This document shows positions 1 to 11,024 of a DNA stretch of 64,000 bases, piece by piece. Location: the NCBI GenBank assembly GCA_946894095.1, contig OX335656.1, forward strand, positions 2,867,001 through 2,931,000, given 5' to 3'. This DNA is from Incurvaria masculella. Lineage: Eukaryota; Arthropoda; Insecta; Lepidoptera; Incurvariidae. The stretch's first letter is position 1, and each line of letters begins with the position of its first letter. Made by a program: the position numbers and the translations under genes. The notes below the pieces were generated by a model, which had not been told where the DNA came from, ran no database searches, and saw only the letters and a program-made list of their open reading frames with translations.

Positions 1-213
1 GCTGTATCTCATGAACCTTAATAGGTAGGCAGCTAAAATTTTCACATAGTGTGTATTTATTTTGCCGCTATAACAACAAATAAGTAAAATAAAAAAATTA
101 TAAAAAATACAGGGGGGTCCCATACAAAAAACGTAATTATTTTGTGTTAAATCTTGTACAATGGTACGGAACCCTTCGTGTGCGAGTCCGACTCGCACTT
201 GGCCGGTTTTTTG
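1..213 (-). repeat. Family A dispersed repeat, copy 1 (cut by window edge)
   Basis: Family A is defined here as running from AAAAACCGGCC-GTGCGAGTC-GACTCGCAC, through GGTTCCGTACCATCGTAC, a GACG-type microsatellite and GCGGAGGCTTA, to GGGTACGGAACCCTAAAAA. This copy is in the reverse orientation and lacks the microsatellite end, which lies beyond the window. The hairpin GTGCGAGTC/GACTCGCAC and the ending GGCCGGTTTTTT are visible near position 200. It is non-coding. Confidence 0.85.
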
Positions 214-871
214 TTATTTTCGATTGCTTAACAAGTATTTCTGTAAGGAAAATCAATCACTATATAAATCCTAGAGCGTTGCAATAGATACCGAGTGTAG
301 CATGGGAACTCCAGACGCGTTCGCTCTCCAGACGATCCGAGTGAATAAGTCAGCTTTACTCCCGCCAGCGCTATTAATAATTGAGCCTTTATGCGGAGCG
401 GACTCTCTTCTCGAAGCGCAATTGTAACTTTCTTTCTGCGAGAATTCCTCTCGATGTCGCTTCGAGTTTCCTCAAATGAAGATGATATTGTTCGCTCCAC
501 CCCCGCCGGCCCCCGACCTCCGCACGCCCCGCACCCCCCCCACCCCCACCCCCGCCGTCGCCTCCCCCGGGGGCGCCCCCCGGCCCCGAGTCTCGCGCCG
601 CGCTCCGTCGTTTGTTCGTGATAATGTAATCTTTAAAGACGATAACTAATCTTTGTAATTAATCTTTTTCTTGGATGAGACACAATGGGCCTGCGCAAAG
701 GAAAAGCAGAGGTGAAGGCCTGAGCAATGCTCGACCCATTCGGCGAGTGTCGCTATAGATTTAGTGCGTCGGTGTCGCTTCGCTCAGGGTGAGCATAGCG
801 GGGGAATGGGAGGTCAAGTTTGAATGCGACCCGCGCGAGAGAAAAAAGGACAGCGCTACATCGGTGATGCG
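214..871. other. Spacer with a C-rich patch
   Basis: No gene or repeat is recognised. Positions 500-605 are strongly C-rich with several runs of four or more C, so the minus strand has G-quadruplex potential. Short open frames here are low-complexity Pro/Arg/His-rich translations and are probably not genes. Confidence 0.6.
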
Positions 872-1205
872 AGTGGCTCGTGGCCTCGGGGCGCGCGACC
901 TTGATTCCCATGCGAGAGGTCATGTATTAAATCTTCGCCCCGTTAATGCACCACTTTATCTCTTTCAGAATTAGATAACTCCATTTCGCCACGAATACGA
1001 GCTGTTCCCTGGTTGTCATCCATTGCATCCTTTTTCCCCCGTCCGGGTTAGTACCACCGTAAGATGGTCGAAGCGTTAATGGAACATTGTCCGTGTTTTC
1101 CATTTAGTCGATGTAGCTATGCTCGCAGCAGGAAGATCCCGGAATTAAACCTAATTACTTCGGGAATCAATGTTTGCGTCATCCGTCAGTTGGTAGTGAA
1201 GTGAC
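872..1205 (+). mobile_element. SINE, tRNA-head subfamily, degenerate
   Basis: It aligns along its length with the better-preserved tRNA-head copy at 49686. Shared parts are the GGCTCGTGGCCT start, the GCACCA-CTTTATCTCTTTC linker, the CACGAATRCGAGCTG segment, GATGGTCGAAGCG and GTCCGTGTTTTCCA. Many substitutions and indels make this an old copy. No poly(A) tail remains. Confidence 0.7.
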
Positions 1206-1387
1206 GTTCATCTACCTAAACAATAGACTCGAGATAAAGCGACTCCATACGAATATACTTCTATACATTTTATCGCAGTAAAACACCGATCCCGAGGAGT
1301 CACCACCTTCTACACCACTACGCTCCGTTTTGCTCCTTCCCCGCGCACGGCTGACCTTAATGTCCTTTCCCACAGCCAGGAATTCAC

Positions 1388-1588
1388 GTTTTTAACAAAC
1401 AAATTTAGAGAAACTAATATCAGGATCACTTACAAACGTTTTTAATTTATCTGAAGTGAAGAGAGAACCATCGTTTAGTGCCTGCCAAGTTTTTACCAAA
1501 CCAATTTAGAGGAACTATTGCAAGGTTCAATTGCCAACGTTACAATCTGAATTGAAGAAAGGAGAATCGTTCAGTGCTCGCCAAGTGT
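1388..1588. repeat. Two diverged tandem copies of a ~100-bp unit
   Basis: Unit 1 (about 1388-1491) and unit 2 (about 1492-1588) share an ordered series of blocks: TTTTTAMCAAACMAATTTAGA, GAACTATTGCAAGG versus AAACTAATATCAGG, CAACGTT, GAAG-GAGA, and CGTTYAGTGC-GCCAAG. Divergence is high (roughly 25-30% by eye). No coding function is recognised. Confidence 0.5.
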
Positions 1589-2105
1589 TGCGGGAATACA
1601 AAAGAACTACCTGCACAGAAGAGGGATATTTGCAAGATTTTTCAATTTCTTCCGAATTCTTGCTACACGCATTTGACCATTTAATTCGACCTGCCGACGA
1701 CATCGCGATAGTTATGTCTGAATGACAGACCCGAAAATGCGAACGAACATCCATATAAATCATCACGAAATATTGACATTGGCAATACATCGGCGCCGTT
1801 CAGACCGCATTGGCGCGCTTTTTGACAGATCAAACGCTGTACATTGCTCCGACGCCTCGGCGGCCATGTTGCCCGGGGCCGGCGGCGGGGGATGTTCGGG
1901 AATGTGCCGATGGCTTCCTTGTGTGCCTGTTTGTTATTAAATTAGTTTTGCCGGTGTGTGCACAGCTGTAGCGCCGACTTATCGGCGCTCGGCGCGGTCG
2001 ACTGAAATGCGGTTACCCGATGTATTGTTTGTTCGCACGAACGACATTAGAGGCAGGTTTTTGGGAGAATGGACTGACTACAGGAACTTCTAGAAGTTTA
2101 AATTC
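1589..2105. other. Unassigned spacer
   Basis: Nothing is recognised except a GC-rich segment near 1850-1900. Short overlapping open frames on both strands show no family features. Confidence 0.4.
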
Positions 2106-2536
2106 TGAATGAATGAATGAATGAATAAATTCTTTATTGTGCATAAACAAAAATACAATTTCAGAGAAAACTTACAGCAAAACAACAATACTGCACAAAG
2201 GCGGACTTATCACTAAGAGTGATTTCTTCCAGTCAACCCTTGGGGTGATGAGGAAAGGCAATAGAAATATCTGTAGGTAGGTGACACACTAGAATTTGAA
2301 AAGGAAAAAAAATAATAACTCCATAAACATACATATACCATAATATATACATATTTATACATATAATTGAATATACTAATATATATAATACAATACACTA
2401 ATACATATTATTATATCCACAAACCAAGGGAAAAAAAAAACCTATAATACCTATTACCATTGATTCTAAAATCTGTACTATTAGAAGGGCAATAAAATTA
2501 AATATATATATATACAGTGAGAACATTTTATCATCT

Positions 2537-4611
2537 TTACATTTCATTTAAGTAAAACTCCTTGACTTTAAGTTTGAAAGAGCTGATAGTTTGACAGGAG
2601 CGGACTGTGATCGGCAACGAGTTCCACAGACGTGCGGCATGAACAGTAAAGGAGTTTGAGAAAAAACACGTCGTATGGCGAGGAATCGCAAGGATACTGT
2701 CATTGCTAGATCGCAAAGGGAGACCATGTGAAGAGAGGTTCATAAACCGGGAACGAAGATATTCAGGAGAGTTAGGGTTATTTAGAATTCCGTAAAGAAG
2801 AATTAGTAAATGACAGTTCCTTCGGAAACGGATGGGTAGCCATTTAAGCTCTCGACGGTACTGCGATACATGGTCATATTTACGCAGACCATATATGAAG
2901 CGAATGCAGAGATTCTGCAAACGATCCAGCTTGTCTAGGAGGACTTCAGTTATATCCAAGTAGCAAACATCTGCGTAGTCCAAAATCGGAAAGAGGAGAG
3001 TTTGCACCAAAGTAATTTTGGTTCAGACTGGGAGGAAATTCTGCAAGCGCTTTAAGGAGTGGGCGGCGGCAAAGAATTTTCTGCTGACCTCGTTTACCTG
3101 GGGCACCCACGATAAAGTTTCGTCAATGAAAATTCCTAAATTCTTTACTGTTTTGGAGTATGGTATGACAACTCCATTGTAGATCACTGCTGGCAATGTG
3201 CTGTAATCAACCTTCGACAGAAGTCTAGGGCTGCCTATTATTATGGCTTGTGATTTGGTAGGATTTACCAGCAGGCCAAATGATTTTGTCCAAGTTAAGA
3301 TGTGTTCCAGGTTCACATTCATTTCAGATACGGTATCTGACAGGTTATCTAAGGAGCAATGCAAATACAACTGTAAGTCATCGGCGTAAAGGTGGTAGAG
3401 AGAAGTAAGCAGATTCGTAATCAGATTTATAAAGATAGAAAACAGCAAAGGAGATAACACGCCACCCTGTGGAACGCCAGCAGTCAAATCAGCCCAGTCA
3501 GAATATTCATTGTCCATCCTGATACACTGATGACGACCACGAAGGTATGAATCAAACCAGTCAAGCACTACCGGAGATAAGTTAAGTGTCCTTAGAATAC
3601 CTAGCATAATGTCAAAGTCAACTGTATTGAATGCATTGCTGAAGTCCAGCAACGTTAAAACTGTAACATTCTTATTTTCCATATTTATACGGACATCTTC
3701 AGTGACTTTGACAAGGGCAGTGACAGTGCTGTGACCAGGTCGGAAACCTGACTGCATTAGGTTCAGTATGTGGTTATCGGTAAGAAAGTCGGCCAACTGC
3801 TGGTGAACAATGCGTTCCAAGATTTTTGACAAAACCGGTAAAATTGAAATAGGGCGATATTGGCTAAAAGAGGAGGGATTTGAAATTTTTGGGAGAGGAA
3901 TAACATAAGCCCTTTTCCAGGTACTTGGAAAAGATCCACTGGAGAGGGAATGGTTTAAAATATAAGTTATTATTGGTAACAGTTCATCCAGCAGTGGTAA
4001 CAGCATGTCAAGGCTAATGCAGTCAGCACCAACAGCTTTTGTAGAAATGGAATTCAGGATCATCTTAACTTCACGGTCAGTGACTGGGCGAAAAGTGAGT
4101 GAATTGTGCTCCGGAGTCGGTAAAGCTGAAAGCTGAAAAAGAGTTTGAAACTTTACCACTTGATCGATGGTGACAGGAGGAGAGGAAAAATGTCTATTAA
4201 GGGAGTTGATATCGATGTTATTTTTACTACAAGATGATTTCTTACCGACTCCAAGAGTTTTAAGAAACTTCCAAGCATTCACGGGAGAGCAATTTTCGAG
4301 GGTATTGTGAATGTGGTGTCTTTGGGCATCTCTACACATCCTGTTACACCGATTCCTGAGCAGCTTGTACTTGGTGCGATTTTCGTCCGTGGATGTATGT
4401 CTTAGTTTAATTTTGGCTTTGTCCCTTTTCACCATCATTATCCGAATATTGTCTGTCAACCACGGAGCTGGAAAATGTTTTACTCGTGTGGGACGAAGAG
4501 GTGCGTGAAGATCGAAGAGTGCAGTGAGTTTGGAGGTGAAGTCCTCGACCATCTCATCCGTGGAAGAGGAATTGAGTATAACAGACCAATCCAAGCCACG
4601 CGCATCCTCCC
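2537..4611 (-). pseudogene. LINE ORF2, reverse transcriptase and C-terminal part
   Basis: The encoded protein would copy the LINE RNA into DNA at a nicked target. The open part 4594-3023 holds the RT palm motifs: QYRPISILPVLSKILE, FRPGHSTVTAL, the first catalytic Asp in LLDFSNAFNTVD, AGVPQGGVLSPLLFSIFIN, and YADD at residues 403-406 of that frame (about 3377-3388). A single TGA at 3023-3025 separates it from the C-terminal block 3010-2537 (DYADVCYLDITEVLLDKLDRL, then ARLWNSLP), which continues in the same frame. So the C-terminal break is a stop and not a frameshift. The domain order and 3' tail suggest CR1; Jockey is the alternative. It is a dead copy. Confidence 0.85.
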
Positions 4612-4615
4612 TTAA

Positions 4616-4983
4616 GGTCGGCCCGTAAGCACCTGAAAATTTCGCCTCCCATACAAACGTAGTTTACTAATCATTTGAAAACCAATGTTCCAACTTACTT
4701 GATATTTGGTATCTAATATTAGGCAACAAATATCTGTGTCTGCATGCCTTTGTTTTTTCGGTAAATGTATTCTGGGTCAAACCATAGAGAAAACAAAAAT
4801 CGTATGAAGATTTTCTTTTTGCTTTCATTTCATTCGGTTTGGATTTTTCAAAAAAACAAAGGCATGCAGACACAGATATTTGTTACCTGATATTAGATAT
4901 TAAATATCAATTTAATTGGAATAGCGGTTTCCAAATTATTAGTAAACTACGTTTGTATGGGGAGCATAGCTTACGGGCCGTTC
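4616..4983. mobile_element. 368-bp fold-back MITE flanked by TTAA
   Basis: TTAA occurs at 4612-4615 and again at 4984-4987. The ends are inverted repeats: GGTCGGCCCGTAAGC on the left, and GAACGGCCCGTAAGC when the right end is read on the minus strand. The inverted similarity goes deep into both arms (ACAAACGTAGTTTACTAAT and GGCATGCAGACACAGATAT with their complements). Element plus one TTAA is 372 bp, a multiple of three, and it sits inside the LINE ORF. The flanking coding frame joins exactly if both are removed. TTAA duplication is the hallmark of piggyBac-type transposition. There is no coding capacity, so it is a non-autonomous element. Confidence 0.9.
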
Positions 4984-4987
4984 TTAA

Positions 4988-5398
4988 GCGTTCGAGATTG
5001 ATGTCCTTGAAGTTACGTTGCAAGAGAACCTTTCGTCTGATTTTAGGAGGACGGACCTTATAGGATAGATAGATTAGGTCATGATGGGAGAAACCAGGCG
5101 CTGGGAGCTGACCATGTTCACTTACATGGTTAGGTGAAGAAGTAATAATCAAATCAAGCAAAGAAGGTTCACAATTAGGAAAATGATGTGTCGCATCCAG
5201 AGGAAGAATGTTCATATTGACTGAAGACACGAGGGACTTAAGTTTTCTAGCGCGGTGATCATCTTTGATCAAGCAGGTGTTGAAATCTCCCATGATAATA
5301 GTATGGTTGTACTCAGGGCAGCGTTCTTCTAGAAATTCTTCTAGAAGTTCTTGAAGGCAGTGTCGGATGTTTGAAGAAATGCAATTTTTTTGAAACAA
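4988..5398 (-). pseudogene. LINE ORF2, endonuclease C-terminal part
   Basis: This is the C-terminal half of an AP-type endonuclease. MGDFNT is the conserved GDFN motif, LLDLIITSS is the late structural strand, and SHHD holds the catalytic DH-type end motif with an altered residue (FSHHDLIYL in place of SDH). The N-terminal half is missing because of 5' truncation. The frame is the same as the reverse transcriptase part beyond the MITE at 4616-4983, so both were one protein. Confidence 0.8.
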
Positions 5399-5436
5399 AA
5401 GACCCTCTATTACAAATCACAAATCACTTATAGAAT

Positions 5437-5672
5437 AAAACCGGGTTCCGTACCATCGTACAAGATTTAACAAAGAAAAACAGGTTTTTGTAAGAAGCCC
5501 CCTTTAATTTTTATTATTTTTTAATGTTACCTATTTGTAGTTCTAGCGGCAAAATAATTACACGCTCTGTGAAAATTTCAGCAGACGGACCGACGGACAG
5601 ACGGACGGACGAACAGCGGAGGCTTAATAACAGGGTTTCGTTGGCACTCTTTGAGTACGGAACCCTAAAAAC
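5437..5672 (+). repeat. Family A dispersed repeat, copy 2
   Basis: It runs from CCGGGTTCCGTACCATCG to GAGTACGGAACCCTAAAAAC and holds GACGGACGGACGAACAG followed by GCGGAGGCTTA. The GTGCGAGTC hairpin end is missing, so it is 5'-truncated next to the LINE. Confidence 0.85.
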
Positions 5673-5819
5673 GCTAATAGGTATCATCGATGCCGTAGGT
5701 TTACATAATTGAATAGAGCAGGCATTTGAAGGATACTCTAAATCGCTCGTCAACGGATTTTTATAATTGTGTACATACATATTATATTTTAAACACATTC
5801 ATATTATTTCATATTTCCA

Positions 5820-5999
5820 CACTGCCTCAGAAGGTAGTCTTTAAAGGACAAGGGCTACCTTTTGTAGCCTTTTTTAATTTTTGTTTGATTAAATTGGTAT
5901 ACACAAACTCTGTATACCAATATAATCAAAATTGGTTCAGCGGCTTAGGCGTGAAAACGTAACAGACAGAGTTACTTTCGAATTTATAATATTGGTATG
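5820..5999 (-). mobile_element. Helitron 5' fragment
   Basis: Read on the minus strand, the right end gives CCATACCAATATTATAAATT, then GAAAGTAACTCTGTCTGTTACG and TTTTCACGCC. This matches the Helitron starts at 57790 and 59249. The interior resembles the segment GGCTACC-TTTGT. The 3' hairpin/CTAG end is absent. Confidence 0.65.
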
Positions 6000-6478
6000 G
6001 ACTTGCAAATATTTTGGTATCCAAGCTGTTTTCGTTAGTAACAGCGAGTGCGACACGGAGATCGACGAGCGCGGGCACCAAAAGGCAGAAAGGAACTCGT
6101 AGCTTGAGTGCCCCACTAAACCGCTGCCTTACTACGCCGCTGCTTACAAGCTTGCGCCTTTGAAACAGTACCCTCTCGAACTTTGGCTCCAACAAAATGA
6201 AGACGAGAACGCACTCCGCCTTCGCTTTATAGTACGAACAATAGAGATATATGGTGCTTTTGTATTGTGACGATAACACGATACGGACTAAATGACCTTA
6301 CAGAAATAAAATTTGTCCTTGACCTACTTGTAAGCGCGTTAGAGTGGGGTAGGATGGGTAGATTCGTCTGCCGTTGCGAATATATGGACAAATCTATGAA
6401 ATGTCATTTATGTAAGATATCTTCCCCACAATAGCTGAATTAGAAAGAGTTGTCAACTGAAGTGACGAGAATTTAAAT
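6000..6478. other. Unassigned spacer
   Basis: No gene, RNA or repeat is recognised. Confidence 0.4.
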
Positions 6479-6600
6479 ATCAAATCAAATCAAATCGTTT
6501 ATTCAGCGCAACACATATAAATACAACATTAAACAATACATAATAGAAAAGAGATAACTTATAACATAAAAAGCATGCATAAAGATGTTTAGAATGGTTA
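6479..6600 (-). mobile_element. LINE 3' tail fragment
   Basis: The left edge is a tandem ATCAA block (CAAATCAAATCAAATC) followed by GTTTATTCAGCG and A-rich sequence. This is the pattern of a minus-strand LINE 3' UTR ending in short tandem repeats. No coding remnant is visible, and the right limit is uncertain. Confidence 0.5.
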
Positions 6601-7039
6601 AATGAAGATGGTTTGTACATATAGAGCGGATGGGTGACGTAAGAATGACAAAACAACCTGCGACGCGACTGAATACATCAACATCATTAAATACTTCAAA
6701 AGTGTTTTACATAAAGAGGAAAATAAACCCGAACCAGTAAATTTTAGTTAACTTGTCAATTATTTCAAAACGTCACTCGCACGGCATGGAAGAGCATCTG
6801 TCAAGTGTTCACACGTCGGAAGTTTGAGTGATGCCACATCGAGCTGAGTATTGCCACTCTTTCGGCGCTGGGATGGCCGATTCCGTCAACCTGCCGAAAT
6901 TTTCTACGTCACAGCATATTGCACGCTTCGGCTGTCAAAGTGAAACACTGAATTACTTCTTTAAAAGTTTGAATTGTGTAAATGTGTGCCAATAATACTG
7001 ATTAGAATAAAGACCCAACTGGAAATGTGGCAAGTAAAA
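6601..7039. other. Unassigned spacer
   Basis: No feature is recognised. Part of it may still be LINE 3' UTR. Confidence 0.35.
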
Positions 7040-7371
7040 AACTTTTAACAAAAAAAGTAACCGACTTCAAAGAAAAATCACTAAAAAGTATAAAAATAAT
7101 TGCCATTTTTGTTGTTACGATTATTGTTATTTTTTGAGTCGAGGTCAGCCGGGCACGCGCTGCGCCAGTCAAGAGAACCTTTTCTCATGGATATCATTGT
7201 CAGACCTAAACCAAATTGGAACACATGGGAAGCACCAGCTTTCAAATAAAAAAAATATCATCAAAATAGGTTCACCCCGGCGAAAGTTATGAGGTAACAA
7301 ACATAAAAAAAGCAAAAAAAAAACATACAGACGAATTGATAACCTCCTCCTTTTTTGAAGTCGGTTAAAAA
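7040..7371. mobile_element. MITE with TTTTAAC...CCGACTTCAAA ends
   Basis: The right end read in reverse is TTTTTAACCGACTTCAAAAA, followed by GGAGGAGG. The left end is TTTTAAC, an A-rich 11-bp interruption, then CCGACTTCAAAGAAAAA. The interior has no coding capacity. The A-rich interruption in the left terminus is probably a later small insertion. Confidence 0.7.
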
Positions 7372-8210
7372 TGGCGTCAAATACTTCGACACTCTATATT
7401 CAAATTCATCGATTTTACCACAAAATACGATCGAATAAATATAAAAATAAATAACTGTCAAAATAGAGTAAACAAAAATATGGCGGCCCCGTGGCTGAAG
7501 ATAACAATAGCAATAGCGAATGAAGACTTTCATGACGCGACCTACTAGTCTAACAGAGATGGCCGCCATCTTGGCGAGAATTATTTCAAAGTCCATTTGT
7601 GTATGTGCAAAGTTACACTGCTACTCTAGTTGCTGATATCTCGTCTGTTACGAGAAAAACAGAATATCTAAAAGGAAACGAAATAGGTTTATTCTGCAAG
7701 CTACAAGTTCGATTGAATAGAAACAAGAGTGAAAGTATTCCTATTTTATAATTTTAGCTTTAGCTATGACTAGGTAAGTATGTCAAGACTTACAAGCAAG
7801 CCAACCGATGCTTGCACTCACGCTCACATCAAACCGAAACCAGACGTTTCGCAATCATCTGTGCGGGCGCCCGCAGAGCGTGTGAGCGCCTCTGACGTCA
7901 CGACACACGGCGGCGGCGCGGCGGCGTACGCTGCACACGGCGCGCCTCAAACTTATTTCATTAGCGGCGCCTCAATCATAACTGAGGGTAGTTGACGCGG
8001 GCTGAATCAAGATTCCGCGCCGCGCACGGATCCGCGGAGTACGTTCTTGCGTGGAACTTGCGGGTTTATTCGAGGTTTATTTGTTTAGGAGTGTGAGGAT
8101 GCGCGCCTTCAGGAATTGGCTCGAGTTCATGTGGATTTGAAGGAAGGGATTTGCCAAAAACAGTCGGTTTTCCACGACCCTCTCACATTTAACCCCACTG
8201 AACGCTAAGT
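7372..8210. other. Unassigned spacer, partly GC-rich
   Basis: No coding region is recognised. Positions 7860-8060 are GC- and CpG-rich (GGCGGCGCGGCGGCG, GCGGCGCC) within AT-rich surroundings. That could mark a promoter or simply a compositional patch. No transcript evidence is visible. Confidence 0.35.
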
Positions 8211-8336
8211 CCGGTAATAGTTAACTCCACTTTCGAACGTTAGCGTTATAAGATAACCCCGGAATAACACAAAATTGTGCCAAATTTCGTGTTATCTCAT
8301 AACACTAACGCTCGAAAGTGGAGTTATCTATTAGCG
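8211..8336. repeat. Imperfect palindrome (fold-back)
   Basis: The left arm 8211-8257 (CCGGTAATAGTTAACTCCAC, then TTTCGAACGTTAGCGTTATAA) pairs with the right arm 8290-8336 around a loop of about 32 nt. About 40 of 47 arm positions match. It is probably a small fold-back MITE. No clear target duplication is visible. Confidence 0.7.
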
Positions 8337-8426
8337 GTCTCAGGCATCTTCTTAAATCTTAGGGAGCGTAAAAGTAAGGAGGATACATTTATGTGTAATG
8401 ATGAAAAAACAATCATCATGTAGATA

Positions 8427-8772
8427 GGGGGCGTCCATAAATTACGTGAGATGATTAAGGGGGGGAGGGGGTCGAGCCAAATCTCATCTAATCTCACGTT
8501 GGGGAGAGGGGGGTCTCGACAAATATCACGCAATTTTTTCTTTGATTGAAACAAAAAAAAATACTATTTTGGTCCATTTAATCCAAATTGTATGTGTATG
8601 CTTAAGATTGAATCTTAAGCGTCATCGTAATACGATTAAGATTATTCACTAATTCGTTCGAAAGAAAATAAACAATCCAACGCGTTTACGTAAGAAACTC
8701 ACATTCTGAAAAATCTCACGTGAGATGGGGGAGGGGGTTGAATAAAATCTCACGTAATTTATGGACGCCCCC
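8427..8772. mobile_element. 346-bp MITE with GGGGGCGTCCATAAATTACG ends
   Basis: The terminal inverted repeats start GGGGGCGTCCATAAATTACG on the left and are mirrored by CGTAATTTATGGACGCCCCC on the right. The inverted similarity continues as GTGAGAT. ATA flanks both sides, a candidate 3-bp target duplication. An internal direct echo, ATCTCAYGT plus a GGGGGAGGGGGT tract, occurs near both ends. There is no coding capacity. Confidence 0.85.
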
Positions 8773-10109
8773 ATACGTTCTGCAACAAAAACGGTATCAT
8801 GGTAGTCAAGCTATTAGCGGACTAGCTAGACAGACGCCGGACCTTAAACACCATAGTTAGTGATCTTTGAATAGTCAGGTGAATGCAATGATCGGTATTT
8901 GCAAAGGTCCCAGCAGCTGAGTAGGACCGAACGTCCGTGTGACTAACTAACGCATAAGGGAGTTGCATCAGGGCCTGCGTAGAGCGAGGGTCAGGAGAAG
9001 AGTCAGAGTTCTAATCATCTGCCGGTGCCTGTACATAACGAGAAGAAGTGAATAATAATGGCACTCCACTTTCATCTCTTATTCGAACATTTTTTTCAAT
9101 AGGTACCCTATATTCGCCAACTGGAATGTATAAAATCGGAAAGTCATTCGCTTTAGTCTCGGAATTGGATCAAAGACCGAAAACAATTGTGACTCTACAG
9201 TACTGTTTTGACAACGGTCGAATGTAGATAAATAAATCAATAACTAAATACTGTTCCACCCACGTTTTCGACACAGCCTTCAAGGAGTACGCAAATGTTG
9301 ACTAACACAACTTATTCGGAATAGGGCAATGCGGCAAAAGTCCGCCGAATTTGGAATGAACCCGTGATAGGGTGACACATTCTTGGAGCTGTAGGCTAGT
9401 AGGCTTAGTGCGAGTTCTCAACCAAACTTTTAAACGTTTACGTAACTTTAAACTATCGTAAACCTCAGGTTCATCGAGTCGCTTCTAATCTATCGCTTCG
9501 AATATATTATATGAGTAATATATTCCTCTACATGATAATGTTAATTCAGATTATCTTAGGATCTTTTTTATTATGATTGAAAGTAAACACGGATTATGTT
9601 TGGACAAAGTGATTTTCGCTTTCGATACGATGACGAAAACAAACTCGGAATCGCACCTTTTAGTCAGCACAATGCCCACCGCGGGCGTTCTCGAAACCTC
9701 CAAAAGATCGATATCGCGTTAGCGAAACTCAGACTAGGCCCGCTGCCAATTTAGATGTGGGCCACAACATGCATCACATCGCGTGTCGACCAGGGTCGTC
9801 GTACTTGGCCGCGCGTCGACGGGGCTGGCGGCACAATAAATGTAAAAGCCAGTAAGAAATCTTCTGTAAAACTGTTCTGTAAAAGATGTGTTTGCTTGTA
9901 AGTTTGTTTCCTTGCAAAGCCGAGTTTTTTCGTTGCAATAAAGAGCAAATGAATCTTATGAACATGGTAGCAAAATAGTTTAGGGCGGCTCTTGAAAATT
10001 CACTTCCACGAAAAATATGCAGTGTGCACACCCATCAAACGACGAAAAGTGAATATAAAAAAAATCGTTAATAGTGAATATAAGAGCCATAAGAATATTC
10101 TGGCTCTCT
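8773..10109. other. Unassigned spacer
   Basis: There are no convincing coding, RNA or repeat features. Open frames are short and lack family motifs. Confidence 0.4.
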
Positions 10110-10274
10110 AAGGGCCGAGTGCACGAAAGGACCAAAAATCAAAATCAACGTCAAAGTATTATCAAACACGTCACTTTGTGTCGATAGTATGGAAGGAACT
10201 CTATGTGGATCACTAAAAGTGACGTGTTTGAACATTGATTAACTCGGCGGTCTCTTCGTGCAACCGGGGCTAAG
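10110..10274. mobile_element. Family D MITE, copy 1
   Basis: The ends are CTAAGGGCCGAGTGCACGAA and the mirrored GGGGCTAAG with TCTTCGTGCAACC. The inner arms AAACACGTCACTT and AAGTGACGTGTTT are inverted. It shares this layout with the copies at 23908 and 48328. It is non-coding and about 165 bp. Confidence 0.75.
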
Positions 10275-10375
10275 AGAGCCGCGTACTCAATACGTTTGGG
10301 AATCCCTGATTTATAGCATATAAAAATATATTTTTCCCCACAATCACTAACAACAGTTTCATAAGGAGTATGAGT

Positions 10376-10726
10376 GTTTTTTAATGCGACCTGACATGGA
10401 TAGCTAATACCACACAACTACCGTTTTCATATTAGCCCAATACACCACATTCCCGAAGGAATTAGGTGCCATGCCAGGACCTTCCCTTTATGAGCACGGC
10501 TACATTGAACTGGATGGAAAACACGGACAATTTTTCATTGCCGCTTCGACCATCTTTTCATCCGATGCGATGGTACCAACCCGGGCGGGCTTAAACCCTA
10601 CCAGGGGGACCCCTACCTAGAAGGGGACCTACAGTTTTACATGAATTCCGAACCATGGAGCAGATCGTATTCGTGACGAAATGCACTTATCTAACTCGGA
10701 AAGAGAAAGACAGTGGTGCATGTCGG
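10376..10726 (-). mobile_element. SINE, tRNA-head subfamily, head truncated
   Basis: The body matches the full copy at 28565 closely: CCTGACATGGATRGCTAATA, GGTGCCATGCCAGGACCTTC, GACAATTTTTCATTGCCGC, TTACATGRATTCCGAACCAT. It stops at GACAGTGGTGCATGTCGG, just before the B box, so the Pol III head is missing. The poly(T) of the tail is short. Confidence 0.9.
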
Positions 10727-11024
10727 AAAAGTGTAAAGAATATTAGTTAGTTGAGTTACTGATTCCGCGACTGTGGCCGCTCTGTGACGGTAGCAGCGGA
10801 CTGCAGGGCACGGCGAGGGGTACGTGGGAGGTGAAACATCAAATTTGTTATGGGAAAAGTTCGCGCACGCGACGCGCTGACCGGCCGGTTTAATATTTTC
10901 CGTTAACTATTATTGAAAAAGTTTGCGAATCGCTCCTCTGTGCCGAGGCGTCGTCAGTTTTTTCGGTGGGGTGTAGCGAACCTACCAATTCCTTCATATC
11001 TCCTAAAATAAAATATACGTGAGT

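Larger units (their letters stand above)
2106..5436 (-). mobile_element. CR1-like LINE, 5'-truncated, interrupted by a MITE
   Basis: On the minus strand this holds the C-terminal part of an endonuclease, a complete reverse transcriptase and a C-terminal domain, all in one reading frame. A ~430-bp 3' UTR follows and ends in an ATTC tandem tail (2107-2131). Short tandem-repeat tails at the 3' end are characteristic of the CR1/L2 group. The 5' end stops near 5436, where a family A repeat begins. The reading frame is broken by one in-frame stop (3023-3025) and by a 368-bp TTAA-flanked insertion (4616-4983). A 3' fragment of the same family lies at 37918-38067. Confidence 0.85.

Noticed and set aside
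391..621. Pro/His/Arg-rich 76-aa open frame
   Set aside because: It is a translation of a C-rich low-complexity tract, with no gene support.
5926..6279. 117-aa minus-strand open frame
   Set aside because: Part of it lies in a Helitron fragment (to 5999) and the remainder has no recognisable motif.
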